Notes under the pieces: model-generated | The model's database searches: none | Told to the model about the DNA's origin: nothing | What the model saw: the letters and a program-made list of their open reading frames with translations, nothing else | Part shown: positions 56,025 to 64,000 of the stretch, in pieces | Layout: each line of letters begins with the position of its first letter | Position numbering within the stretch: the stretch's first letter is position 1 | Assembly (NCBI RefSeq): GCF_003070865.1 | Contig: NZ_CP026948.1 | Span: 1,488,001 to 1,552,000 of the forward strand | Direction of reading: 5' to 3' | DNA length: 64,000 nucleotides | DNA from: Corynebacterium liangguodongii | GTDB taxonomy: Bacteria; Actinomycetota; Actinomycetes; Mycobacteriales; Mycobacteriaceae | Translations under genes and position numbers: made by a program

Positions 56025-57308
56025 CTAGCCGGAGACGATGAACTCGTACTCCTGGGTGCCGGGCATGAGCCTGCGGCACTCGATGGGCGAGGCATCCATG
56101 CGCTCGATGAGCGGATCGAGGTCGCTTGCCCGGGTCAGCTCCACGCCGACGAGCGCGGTGCCGGTCTCGCGGTTGTTCTTCTTGAAGTACTCGAACAGCG
56201 CGATGTCGTCGTCGGGGCCGAGGATATCGGTGAGGAACGCGCGCAGCTGGCCCGGCTCCTGCGGGAAGTTGACCAGGAAGTAGTGCTTCAGGCCGCGGTG
56301 GACGAGGGAGCGCTCCATGATCTCGGCGTAGCGCAGCACGTCGTTGTTGCCGCCGGAGATGATGCACACCACGGTGCTGCCCGCCTCGAGGCTGAGGCCG
56401 TTGAGGCCCGCGATGCTCAGCGCCCCCGCCGGCTCGGCGATGATCCCCTCGTTTTGGTAGAGGCCGAGCATTTCGGTAGACACCGCGCCCTCGTCGGCGG
56501 TGACGAGGTGGATGCGGCTTAAGTTCTTATCGACGACTCTGTAAGGAAACTCCCCGACGCGCTTGACCGCAGCGCCGTCGACGAAGGGGTCGACCTTCTC
56601 CAAGGTGACGGGCCCGCCCGCCTCCACGGCCGCCGCGAGCGATGCCGCCCCTTTAGGCTCCACCCCGACGATGGAGGCGCGCGGAGACATGTCGGCGAGG
56701 TAGGAAGCCACCCCTGCGAGCAGGCCCGCCCCGCCGACCGGGACGACGACGGTGCCGAGCTCGCGGCCCAGCACCGTGAGCTGGCTTAAGACCTCGGCGG
56801 CGACGGTGCCCTGGCCGATCACGGTGTTGCGGGCGTCGAAAGGCTCGACCATGGTGGCGCCTCGCGCGGCGGCGTCCTCGCGCGCGGCCTCAGCCGCCTC
56901 ATCGAAGGTATTGCCGGCGACGACGAGCTCGATGGCCTCACCGCCGTGGACGCGGATGCGGTCGCGCTTTTGCTTCGGCGTCGGCTTGGGCACGAAGATC
57001 TTGCCTGCGATCCCCATCGCCCGGCACGCGTAGGCCACGCCTTGGGCGTGGTTGCCCGCCGAGGCCGCGACGACACCGGCGGCCTTTTCGGCGTCGCTAA
57101 GATTTGCGATGTTGTAGTACGCGCCGCGGATCTTATACGACCGCACGTCCTGCAGGTCCTCGCGCTTGAGGTAGACCTCCACGCCGTGCTGCTCGGACAG
57201 GCGCGGGCAGTACTGCAGCGGCGTGGGGTCGATCACGGACGAAATCCTCGCCTGCGCCGCCTGGATGTCTGCTGCGTGCACGGGCTGGAAATCGGTGGCG
57301 GTACTCAT
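56025..57308 (-). CDS. ilvA: Threonine dehydratase (biosynthetic)
   Basis: 427 residues from ATG 57308. PLP-Lys segment VRSYKIRGAYYNIANLSD, SAGNHAQGVAYACRAMGIAG, IGQGTVAAEVLSQL, VPVGGAGLLAGVASYLADM, and a single C-terminal regulatory domain of about 85 residues (KHYFLVNFPQEPGQLRAFLT). Makes 2-ketobutyrate for isoleucine; one ACT-like domain is normal for corynebacterial IlvA. Confidence 0.95.
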   Translation of the reverse strand: MSTATDFQPVHAADIQAAQARISSVIDPTPLQYCPRLSEQHGVEVYLKREDLQDVRSYKIRGAYYNIANLSDAEKAAGVVAASAGNHAQGVAYACRAMGIAGKIFVPKPTPKQKRDRIRVHGGEAIELVVAGNTFDEAAEAAREDAAARGATMVEPFDARNTVIGQGTVAAEVLSQLTVLGRELGTVVVPVGGAGLLAGVASYLADMSPRASIVGVEPKGAASLAAAVEAGGPVTLEKVDPFVDGAAVKRVGEFPYRVVDKNLSRIHLVTADEGAVSTEMLGLYQNEGIIAEPAGALSIAGLNGLSLEAGSTVVCIISGGNNDVLRYAEIMERSLVHRGLKHYFLVNFPQEPGQLRAFLTDILGPDDDIALFEYFKKNNRETGTALVGVELTRASDLDPLIERMDASPIECRRLMPGTQEYEFIVSG

Positions 57309-57477
57309 GGGGGCAATAATATCCCGGGGCGCCAGGTGCTCCCCAACGCGCCACCGCCGCAACCTACTGTTTACCAAACGCTCACGTGGCGTCGCCCCCG
57401 AATGCACCCCGGCGTCACCTCGACAGGTTAGTAATAGTCTGTCAATTACCTCGCACAACCTTGAAAGGTCCCTCCCC

Positions 57478-59271
57478 GTGAGCCGCACCCGCCTCGGCGC
57501 CATCGCCTGCGCCACCGCCTTGACCTCCACGATCCTCGTCTCCCCCGCCCACGGAGCCGTCGTGGCCAAACCGATCGTGGACTACGCAGTCGACCACACC
57601 GTCGAGATCAAGGCGCTGGGTTCCTACGACAGCAGTGTGTTGAACGAATCTGCTGCGGAGATCGTGGCGTACCACGAGGCGTCGAAACGCGTGCTCACCG
57701 TCAACGCCAACGCCGGCGCCATCGACGTACTCGACGTGACGAACCCGGCGCAACCACAACACATCGGCACGGTCTCCGGTGGGGAGGGCACGACGATCAA
57801 CTCCGTCGCCGTGCGGCCCGATGGCCTCGCCGTGGCCACCGTCGAGCCCGCAGACAAGACCGACGGCGGCGAGGTGATCTTCTTCGACGCTGGCGCCGAG
57901 GCCATCGCCGCCGAACCGCTCGGCCGCGTCAGCGTCGGGGCCCTGCCCGACATGGTCACCATGACCCCCGGCGGGGAGTACGCGCTCGTGGCCAACGAGG
58001 GCGAGCCCGCCGAGGACTACTCGGTCGACCCGGAGGGTTCGGTCTCCATCATCGCGCTGCGCACAGGCGTAGAGGCCTCGTCCCAGGACGACGTGCGCAC
58101 CGCGGGCTTTACCGCGTTCAACGGTAACCTGCCCGCTGGCGTCCACGTCTACGGCAAGGTCGGGGCCTCTGCTACGGACGCGCAGAACCTCGAACCGGAA
58201 TACATCACCGTCTCCGGCTCGAAGGCGTACGTCTCCCTGCAGGAGAACAACGCGATTGCCGTGGTTGATATCGCCTCCGCCACCGTCGAGCGCATCTTCC
58301 CGCTGGGCTACCAGGACCACACCGAGGTCGCCATAGACGCCAACGACAAGGACGGCGCGTACAACCCGGCCACACTGTCGGTCAAGGGCATCCTCCAGCC
58401 GGACGCGGTCGGCTCCTACACCGTCGGCGGGCAGACCTACATCGTCACCGCCAACGAGGGCGATAGCCGCGACTGGGATGGCTACTCGGAAGAGGCCCGC
58501 ATCAAGGATCTGGCCGAGGACGATCCCAAGCCTGTCTGCGAGGAACTCGCTTCCGCGCTCGATGACGCCGGTCGGCTGAAAATCACCACCGCGTTCGGCG
58601 ATAACGATGAGCGTGGTTGCTACGAAGAGCTCTACACCTTCGGCGGACGCAGCTTCTCCATCTTCTCCGCTGATGGCGAGCGCGTCTTCGACTCGGGCGA
58701 GGACTTCGAGCACATCACCTCGCGAGTTATCCCGGAGTACTTCAATTCCGACCACGCGGAAGCAGCGATCGATGACCGCTCCGACGACAAGGGCCCCGAG
58801 CCCGAAGGCCTGGCCATCGGTACCATCAACGGCCGCACCTACGCGTTCATCGGCTTCGAGCGCGTCGGCGGGATTATCGTCTACGACATCACCGATCCGA
58901 AAAACGCGTCGTACCAGGCCTACATCAACAACCGCGACTTCGCCGACAACTCCGGCGACCTGGGCCCGGAGGGCCTGACCTTCGTGCCCTCCGCGGCCTC
59001 GCACACCGGGGAGAACCTCCTCATCGTGGGCAACGAAGTCTCCGGCTCGACGACGCTCTTCGAAGTCGATTCGCTTGTCGACGCCCCTTCGACCTCAAGC
59101 GAGGGCTCCTCTGATTCGACAGACGGTTCCTCGAAGGCCGGCATCGCCATCGGTGCGATCGCGGCGCTCATCGGCGCGCTTGCTGCCGTCGCAGCGGCGG
59201 CGAACCACTTCGGCATCGCCCCGGCGACGCTGAGCGATCTCATCAACCGGCTGCCGCGGATGCCGTTTTAG
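57478..59271 (+). CDS. Secreted choice-of-anchor I family protein (beta-propeller)
   Basis: 597 residues from GTG 57478, preceded by GAAAGG. Signal peptide (RLGAIACATALTSTILVSPA, site near AHGA). The body is a beta-propeller of the choice-of-anchor I / alkaline-phosphatase-like group: ALPDMVTMTPGGEYALVANE, GEPAEDYSVDPEGSVSIIAL, TYIVTANEGDSRDWDGYSEE and GPEGLTFVP. It ends in a Ser/Asp-rich spacer and a membrane helix (GAIAALIGALAAVAAAANHF), so it is surface-anchored. Function unknown; phosphodiester or metal binding suspected in the family. Confidence 0.82.
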   Translation: MSRTRLGAIACATALTSTILVSPAHGAVVAKPIVDYAVDHTVEIKALGSYDSSVLNESAAEIVAYHEASKRVLTVNANAGAIDVLDVTNPAQPQHIGTVSGGEGTTINSVAVRPDGLAVATVEPADKTDGGEVIFFDAGAEAIAAEPLGRVSVGALPDMVTMTPGGEYALVANEGEPAEDYSVDPEGSVSIIALRTGVEASSQDDVRTAGFTAFNGNLPAGVHVYGKVGASATDAQNLEPEYITVSGSKAYVSLQENNAIAVVDIASATVERIFPLGYQDHTEVAIDANDKDGAYNPATLSVKGILQPDAVGSYTVGGQTYIVTANEGDSRDWDGYSEEARIKDLAEDDPKPVCEELASALDDAGRLKITTAFGDNDERGCYEELYTFGGRSFSIFSADGERVFDSGEDFEHITSRVIPEYFNSDHAEAAIDDRSDDKGPEPEGLAIGTINGRTYAFIGFERVGGIIVYDITDPKNASYQAYINNRDFADNSGDLGPEGLTFVPSAASHTGENLLIVGNEVSGSTTLFEVDSLVDAPSTSSEGSSDSTDGSSKAGIAIGAIAALIGALAAVAAAANHFGIAPATLSDLINRLPRMPF

Positions 59272-59380
59272 CGCGGATGCACTAACCTATCCGCAGAGCC
59301 TGTGAGAACGCCCGCTCCCGGGGATGAAACACCTGGGTGCGGCCCCCTCGCCCCACCGAACGACCACGAAGGAAGTCCTC

Positions 59381-59764
59381 ATGACCCGCCGCACCACCAC
59401 CGCACTGCTCAGCGCCGCTACTGCCGCGGCACTCGCTCTCGGAGGCGTGAACGCACCTGCCGATGCCGCAGAGACCACCGCGGTCTCGGTAGACCAGGAG
59501 GCAACGCCGCCCGCAGAGACCAGCGCGGACACCGCCGGCACCGACGCTGAGGATCCGAAGGAGGACGGCGCCAAGGACCAGACCTCGAGCGAGAAGCTCG
59601 TCGAGTCGAGCTCCCTGTCCGAGAAGGGTCAGGAGGCCTTCCAGTGGATGGGCGTGGCTGTGGCGATCCTCTCCGGGCTCGTCCAGGTCGCTACCATCAT
59701 CATCTCCATCTCGCCGAGTGCCCAGAACTGGCTGCGCACGGTCGTCGGCAAGCCTGCTGCCTAG
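59381..59764 (+). CDS. Small exported protein with C-terminal amphipathic/membrane helix
   Basis: 127 residues. Signal peptide ending near DAAETT, acidic Thr/Ala/Asp-rich middle (about 55 residues), then helix GVAVAILSGLVQVATIIISI and a basic NWLRTVVGKPAA end. Upstream spacing fits co-transcription or at least a shared neighbourhood with the anchor protein. It has a pattern like corynebacterial surface or channel-forming peptides, but I recognise no family. Confidence 0.6.
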   Translation: MTRRTTTALLSAATAAALALGGVNAPADAAETTAVSVDQEATPPAETSADTAGTDAEDPKEDGAKDQTSSEKLVESSSLSEKGQEAFQWMGVAVAILSGLVQVATIIISISPSAQNWLRTVVGKPAA

Positions 59765-59795
59765 CCTGCCCTCCCCCCGGCTAGGGCACGGGGCG

Positions 59796-62700
59796 CTACC
59801 CGATAATCCCTGTGCCCAGGTTCGCCTTGAGGTCGCCCATCAGGCTCGCCGAGCGCTCCACCCGCAGGTGATCGCCCAGCACCATGAGCTGGGACTGGTC
59901 GCCGTGCACGAGGTTTAGGTAGACGTCGGAGTCCCCCGGGTTCGCGGCGAGTACTTCCTTGAGCTTGCGGATGTTATCCACCGTGCACTGCTCGGTGCGC
60001 ATGGTCAGGCGCAGCGGCAGCCCGGCGCCGCCACCGGGTCCTAGATCGGGGACCTTCACGTCGTCGCCAAAGAGGCTCATGCGGTCGTCGCGAATCGAGA
60101 CGTGCGCCTTGACCAGGATGATGTTGTCCTCCACGATCTGCGGCGCCACCAGCGAGTAGACCTTGTTAAACAGCAACACGTCGACCTGCGCGCCGTGGTG
60201 GTCCTCGATGGTGACGATAGCCCACGGCGAGCCGTCCTTCTTGGAGTAGCGCCTATCCACGCTGGAGATGAGCCCGCCAATGGTCACCTCCGCCTTATTC
60301 GGCAGCTCCCCGCCCAAGATGTCGGTGAGATGGGTGTCCGTCTGGGCTTCGATAGCCGCCTCGAACCCGTCGAGCGGGTGGCCGGAAACATACAGGCCGA
60401 GCATCTCGCGCTCCAAGGCGAGCAGGTGTTTGCGGTCCCACTCGTCGTCGGGCACCTCGATGGAAAACGCCGTCTGCTGCCCGCCGTCGCCCCCACCGAG
60501 CGCCGCGAAGAGGTCGAACTGCCCCTTATCCGCGGCCTTCTTTGTCGTGAGCACCGAATCGACGGCGTCTTCCTCGATCAGCATCAGCCCCTTGCGCGGG
60601 TGGCCCAGCGAGTCAAACGCTCCGGCCTTAATCAACGATTCCGTAATGCGCTTGTTGCACGCAAGCAGGTCGATCTTGTCCAGGTAGTCCGAAAAGCTGC
60701 GGAAGGCGCCCTTGGTGCGCCTCGTCTCCTTGATGGATTCCACCACCTCGACACCGACGTTGCGCACCGCGGCGAGCCCGTAGCGGATGTCCTCGCCGAC
60801 GGCGACGAAGTTCTCCTCCGACTCGTTGATGTCAGGCTGCAGCACGCTAATGCCGAGGTGGCGGCAGTCCGCGAGGTAGATGGCGGACTTGTCCTTCTTG
60901 TCTCCCACCGAGGTGAGAAGCGCCGCCATGTACTCGGCGGTGTAATTCGCCTTGAGGTAGGCCGTCCAATAGGACACGAGCGCGTAGCCGGCCGCGTGGG
61001 ACTTGTTAAACGCGTACGAGGCGAACGGCTCGATCGTGCCCCACAGCGCGTCAACCGCCGCCTTGGAAAACCCGTTGGAGAACATGCCCTCGGAGAACTT
61101 CTCGTACTGTTGCGCGAGCACCTCGGGCTTCTTCTTACCCATCGCCTTGCGGAACCCGTCGGCCTCGCCGGCGGTGTAGTTAGCCACCTTCTGTGAGATC
61201 CTCATGATCTGCTCCTGGTAGACGATGAGGCCGTAGGTCTCATCGAGGATCTCCTTGAGCGGCTCCTCGAGCTCGGGGTGAATCGGGGTGATCGGCTTGC
61301 GCCCGTTCTTGCGATCGGCGTAGTCCCAGTGGGCGTTCACGCCCATCGGGCCTGGACGGTAGAGGGCGAGCGAGGCGACGATGTCGTTAAACCCGGTCGG
61401 CTTCATGCGCTTGAGCAGCTCCTGCATGCCGCCAGAGTCGAGCTGGAAGATGCCGAGGGTGTCGCCGCGCGAGAGCAGCTCGTAGACGGCCGGGTCGTCG
61501 ACGTCGAGGCCCTCGAGGTCGATGGACTCACCGCGGTTCTTCTCGACGTTCTCGAGGGCGTCGCCGATCACAGTGAGGTTGCGCAGCCCGAGGAAGTCCA
61601 TCTTCAACAGCCCGATGGACTCGCACGCCGGGTAATCCCAGCCGGTGATGAGCGCCCCGTCGGCGGGGCGCTTCCACATCGGGATGTGGTCCATCAGGGG
61701 CACCGAGGCCATGATCACCGCGCAGGCGTGCACGCCCGCCTGGCGCACGACCCCTTCGAGGCCGCGGGCCGTCTCGTAGATCTTGGCCACATCCGGGTCG
61801 GTCTCGATGAGAGAGCGCACCTCCGCCGCCTCCGAGTAGCGCTCGTGCTCGGGATCGGTGATGCCGGATAGGGGGATGTCTTTGGCCATGATCGCCGGCG
61901 GCAACGCCCCGTTGATGCGGTCGGCCATTTGGAACCCGGGCTGGCCGAAATTGACCTTGGCGGAATCCTTAATCGCCTGCTTCGTCTTCACCGTGCCGAA
62001 GGTGATCACCTGGGCGATCTTGTCCTCGCCCCACCGCTCGGCGGCATAAGTGATCATCTCGCCGCGGCGGCGGTCGTCGAAGTCGATATCGATATCGGGT
62101 GCGGAGGGCCGCTCCGGGTTCAAAAACCTCTCAAAGAGCAGGCCGTGCTCCATCGGGTCGATGTTGGTAATCGTCAGCGCGTAGGCCACCAGCGAACCTG
62201 CGGCCGAGCCGCGGCCCGGGCCGACGCGGATGCCCACCTCGCGGGCGTGCTTAATCAGCTCGGCGACGATGAGGAAGTAGGACGGGTAGCCCTTCATGTC
62301 AATGACGTCGACCTCGTAGTTCGCCCGCTCGATGTAGTCCGCGGGAACCTCCTCGCCGGGGAACCGATCCTCCAGGCCGCGAATGACCTCCTTGCGCAGC
62401 CACGTCGTCGGCGTCTCGCCCTCGGGCACGTCCGCAATAGGCATGCGGTCGTAGGGGTGTTCCTCCCACAGCTCGGAGTAGTCGCCGACCCGCTCCGCGA
62501 TCCACAGCGTGTTATCGCAGCCGTCGGGGACCATGGAGTCCCAGGTCTCCCGCATCTGGGCGGCGGATTTGATGTAGTAGCCGGTGCCGTCGAACTTGAA
62601 CCGGTCCGGGTCCATGAGCGTCTTGCCGGTTTGCACGCACAGCATCGCCTCGTGGGCCGGGGCCTGAGATTCCAGCACGTAGTGGCAGTCATTTGTCACC

Positions 62701-63356
62701 AGGGGCGGAAGCTCGAGGATCTCGCCGATCTTGAGCAGATCCTCCCTCACCCGCCGCTCGATGTGCAGGCCGTGATCCATCAGCTCGAGGAAGTAGTTAT
62801 CTTTGCCGTAGATGTCCTGCCACATCGCCGCCGCCTCCAGCGCGGCGTCAAACTGCCCGAGCCGCAGGCGGGTCTGCACGTCCCCCGAGGGACAGCCCGT
62901 GGTGGCAATAATGCCGTCTGCATGTTCGGCGATAAGCTCGGCATCCATACGCGGCCACTTACCCAGCTGGCCCTCGTACGAGGCCAGGGAGGAGAGCCTG
63001 AACAGGTTGCGCAGACCGGTCGCGTTCTCCGCCAGCATGGTTTGGTGGAGGTAGGCGCCGGAGGCGGAGACATCATCACTCTTTTGATCGGGCGTGCCCC
63101 ACGTGACGCGCTTTTTGTTAAAGCGAGACTCCGGAGCCATATATGCCTCGATGCCGATGATCGGCTTGATCCCGGCGGAGACCATCTTGCGGTAGAACGC
63201 GTTAGAGCCAAACATGTTGCCGTGGTCCGTCATGCCAACGGCCGGCATGTTCTGCCGCGCGACCTCCTCGGCGAGCAGGTCCACCTTTGCCATCCCGTCG
63301 AGCATGGAGAACTCGGTGTGGTTGTGCAGGTGGACGAAGGAGGAATTCTTGGCCAT
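59796..63356 (-). CDS. dnaE: DNA polymerase III alpha subunit
   Basis: 1186 residues, full length. PHP domain starts [20 protein letters not shown]; the catalytic palm shows [20 protein letters not shown]; later motifs [40 protein letters not shown], the tandem helix-hairpin-helix region ([20 protein letters not shown]) and a C-terminal OB domain ([19 protein letters not shown]). Main replicative polymerase (DnaE1). Its ATG is 35 bp from the next minus-strand gene. Confidence 0.97.
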   Translation of the reverse strand: MAKNSSFVHLHNHTEFSMLDGMAKVDLLAEEVARQNMPAVGMTDHGNMFGSNAFYRKMVSAGIKPIIGIEAYMAPESRFNKKRVTWGTPDQKSDDVSASGAYLHQTMLAENATGLRNLFRLSSLASYEGQLGKWPRMDAELIAEHADGIIATTGCPSGDVQTRLRLGQFDAALEAAAMWQDIYGKDNYFLELMDHGLHIERRVREDLLKIGEILELPPLVTNDCHYVLESQAPAHEAMLCVQTGKTLMDPDRFKFDGTGYYIKSAAQMRETWDSMVPDGCDNTLWIAERVGDYSELWEEHPYDRMPIADVPEGETPTTWLRKEVIRGLEDRFPGEEVPADYIERANYEVDVIDMKGYPSYFLIVAELIKHAREVGIRVGPGRGSAAGSLVAYALTITNIDPMEHGLLFERFLNPERPSAPDIDIDFDDRRRGEMITYAAERWGEDKIAQVITFGTVKTKQAIKDSAKVNFGQPGFQMADRINGALPPAIMAKDIPLSGITDPEHERYSEAAEVRSLIETDPDVAKIYETARGLEGVVRQAGVHACAVIMASVPLMDHIPMWKRPADGALITGWDYPACESIGLLKMDFLGLRNLTVIGDALENVEKNRGESIDLEGLDVDDPAVYELLSRGDTLGIFQLDSGGMQELLKRMKPTGFNDIVASLALYRPGPMGVNAHWDYADRKNGRKPITPIHPELEEPLKEILDETYGLIVYQEQIMRISQKVANYTAGEADGFRKAMGKKKPEVLAQQYEKFSEGMFSNGFSKAAVDALWGTIEPFASYAFNKSHAAGYALVSYWTAYLKANYTAEYMAALLTSVGDKKDKSAIYLADCRHLGISVLQPDINESEENFVAVGEDIRYGLAAVRNVGVEVVESIKETRRTKGAFRSFSDYLDKIDLLACNKRITESLIKAGAFDSLGHPRKGLMLIEEDAVDSVLTTKKAADKGQFDLFAALGGGDGGQQTAFSIEVPDDEWDRKHLLALEREMLGLYVSGHPLDGFEAAIEAQTDTHLTDILGGELPNKAEVTIGGLISSVDRRYSKKDGSPWAIVTIEDHHGAQVDVLLFNKVYSLVAPQIVEDNIILVKAHVSIRDDRMSLFGDDVKVPDLGPGGGAGLPLRLTMRTEQCTVDNIRKLKEVLAANPGDSDVYLNLVHGDQSQLMVLGDHLRVERSASLMGDLKANLGTGIIG

Positions 63357-63391
63357 GCGGGCTATCCTATCCCCCGCGTCAACCGGGGGTC

Positions 63392-64000
63392 TTACTCGTA
63401 GCGCAATGCGTCAATAGGCTGCATCTTCGCCGCCTTCGACGCGGGGTATGCCCCGAAGAACACCCCCGTGGCCAGAGAAAATACCAAAGACATGAGGACC
63501 GCGCCGAGCGGGGGCGCGACGAAGGCATCAAACGCCGCGGTGGCGGCCATTCCGATGGCCGAGCCCAGCACGATGCCGATCACCCCGCCGATGAGGCACA
63601 CCAAGATCGCCTCGACGATGAACTGCGTGCGGATATCCGCCTGGGTCGCCCCCAGCGCCTTACGGATGCCGATCTCGCGGGTGCGTTCCGTCACCGTAAT
63701 CAACATGATGTTCATCACCCCGATGCCGCCGACTACGAGCGAGATGCCACCGATCGAGGAGAGAACCTTGGAGATGATCCCGAAGACGTTCGTGAGCTCC
63801 TCGAGCCCCTTGGACAAGTCAATGACCGTGATCTCGTAGTCCTCGTTGTGCTCGTACCAGCGGTTGACGTAGTTCTGCAGCTCCGACTGGAACGCAGTGG
63901 TGTCCTCCCCGGGACGCGACTGCACTGAGAAGCTATCGAGCGCGTCGACCTTCTCCCCTACACGGTCGGACGCCTCAAGCGGTATGAACATTTCGGCCGC
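63392..64000 (-). CDS. FtsX/MacB-type ABC permease (partial, N-terminus outside window)
   Basis: C-terminal about 202 residues; the frame is open to the window edge. Extracytoplasmic segment then three membrane helices with [40 protein letters not shown] (the conserved [10 protein letters not shown] motif of MacB permeases), and [20 protein letters not shown] near the C-terminus. Works with a MacB/LolD-type ATPase beyond the window. Confidence 0.9.
   Translation of the reverse strand, partial: AAEMFIPLEASDRVGEKVDALDSFSVQSRPGEDTTAFQSELQNYVNRWYEHNEDYEITVIDLSKGLEELTNVFGIISKVLSSIGGISLVVGGIGVMNIMLITVTERTREIGIRKALGATQADIRTQFIVEAILVCLIGGVIGIVLGSAIGMAATAAFDAFVAPPLGAVLMSLVFSLATGVFFGAYPASKAAKMQPIDALRYE

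Overview
The window looks like chromosome of a high-G+C actinobacterium, almost certainly a Corynebacterium. The support is the corynebacterial and mycobacterial-type gene neighbourhoods (hisD-C-B / MFS / hisH / hisA / impA / hisF / hisI, then a Trp-associated membrane protein, a TrpC-like protein, lgt and pyk), the TreX/TreY/TreZ trehalose set, a small RelS-type alarmone synthetase, and strong GC bias at third codon positions. The species cannot be fixed from sequence alone. No rRNA, tRNA or CRISPR array was seen.

Layout. 1-1288: the start of a FecCD-type metal/siderophore permease, divergent from an ArsR regulator. 1449-15563: an accessory island of insertion-sequence debris (two IS3-type elements, an intact IS30 element with target duplication, a mutator-type remnant, three IS256-type copies of which one is intact, and an IS481 remnant) around a lower-G+C operon at 5194-11790. 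15599-16011: a small membrane protein and a 48-residue RiPP precursor, minus strand. 16245-22103: a decayed urea transporter and a complete urease operon ureABCEFGD (minus strand). 22335-25012: pabAB and a pabC-like lyase. 25128-30400: a zinc alcohol/formaldehyde dehydrogenase, pyk, lgt, an atypical TrpC paralogue and the Trp-operon membrane protein. 30678-31267: two small exported/membrane proteins. 31346-40546: the histidine operon (minus strand), interrupted between hisA and hisH by a low-G+C islet holding a 23-residue mini-gene. 40791-43898: YbjN-like protein, membrane protein, lipoprotein and TetR regulator. 43956-55922: treX, an exonuclease-BRCT fusion, small secreted proteins, treY, relS, an S4 protein, a YigZ protein and treZ. 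56025-64000: ilvA, a secreted choice-of-anchor protein, dnaE and the end of an FtsX/MacB permease.

The main discovery candidate is the island operon. It encodes an ABC exporter pair, a LanD-type flavoprotein cysteine decarboxylase, a degenerate PTS-EIIA-like protein, an M16 zinc peptidase with HLLEH, a SAM methyltransferase, an APH-type kinase with an intact HxDxxxxN loop, a HopA1-like protein and a 79-residue helical protein. Kinase + HopA1-like + LanD + methyltransferase is the signature of class V lanthipeptides (lexapeptide, cacaoidin and pristinin type), also shared with thioamitides; no YcaO/TfuA pair is present. No precursor lies inside the operon. A short gene 4 kb away, on the other strand and beyond the IS pile, encodes a peptide ending TSFPCGVGATILTANLGC, with a C-terminal Cys and Thr-X4-Cys spacing suited to an aminovinyl-methyl-cysteine ring. 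I infer that the two halves belong to one pathway, separated by IS activity.
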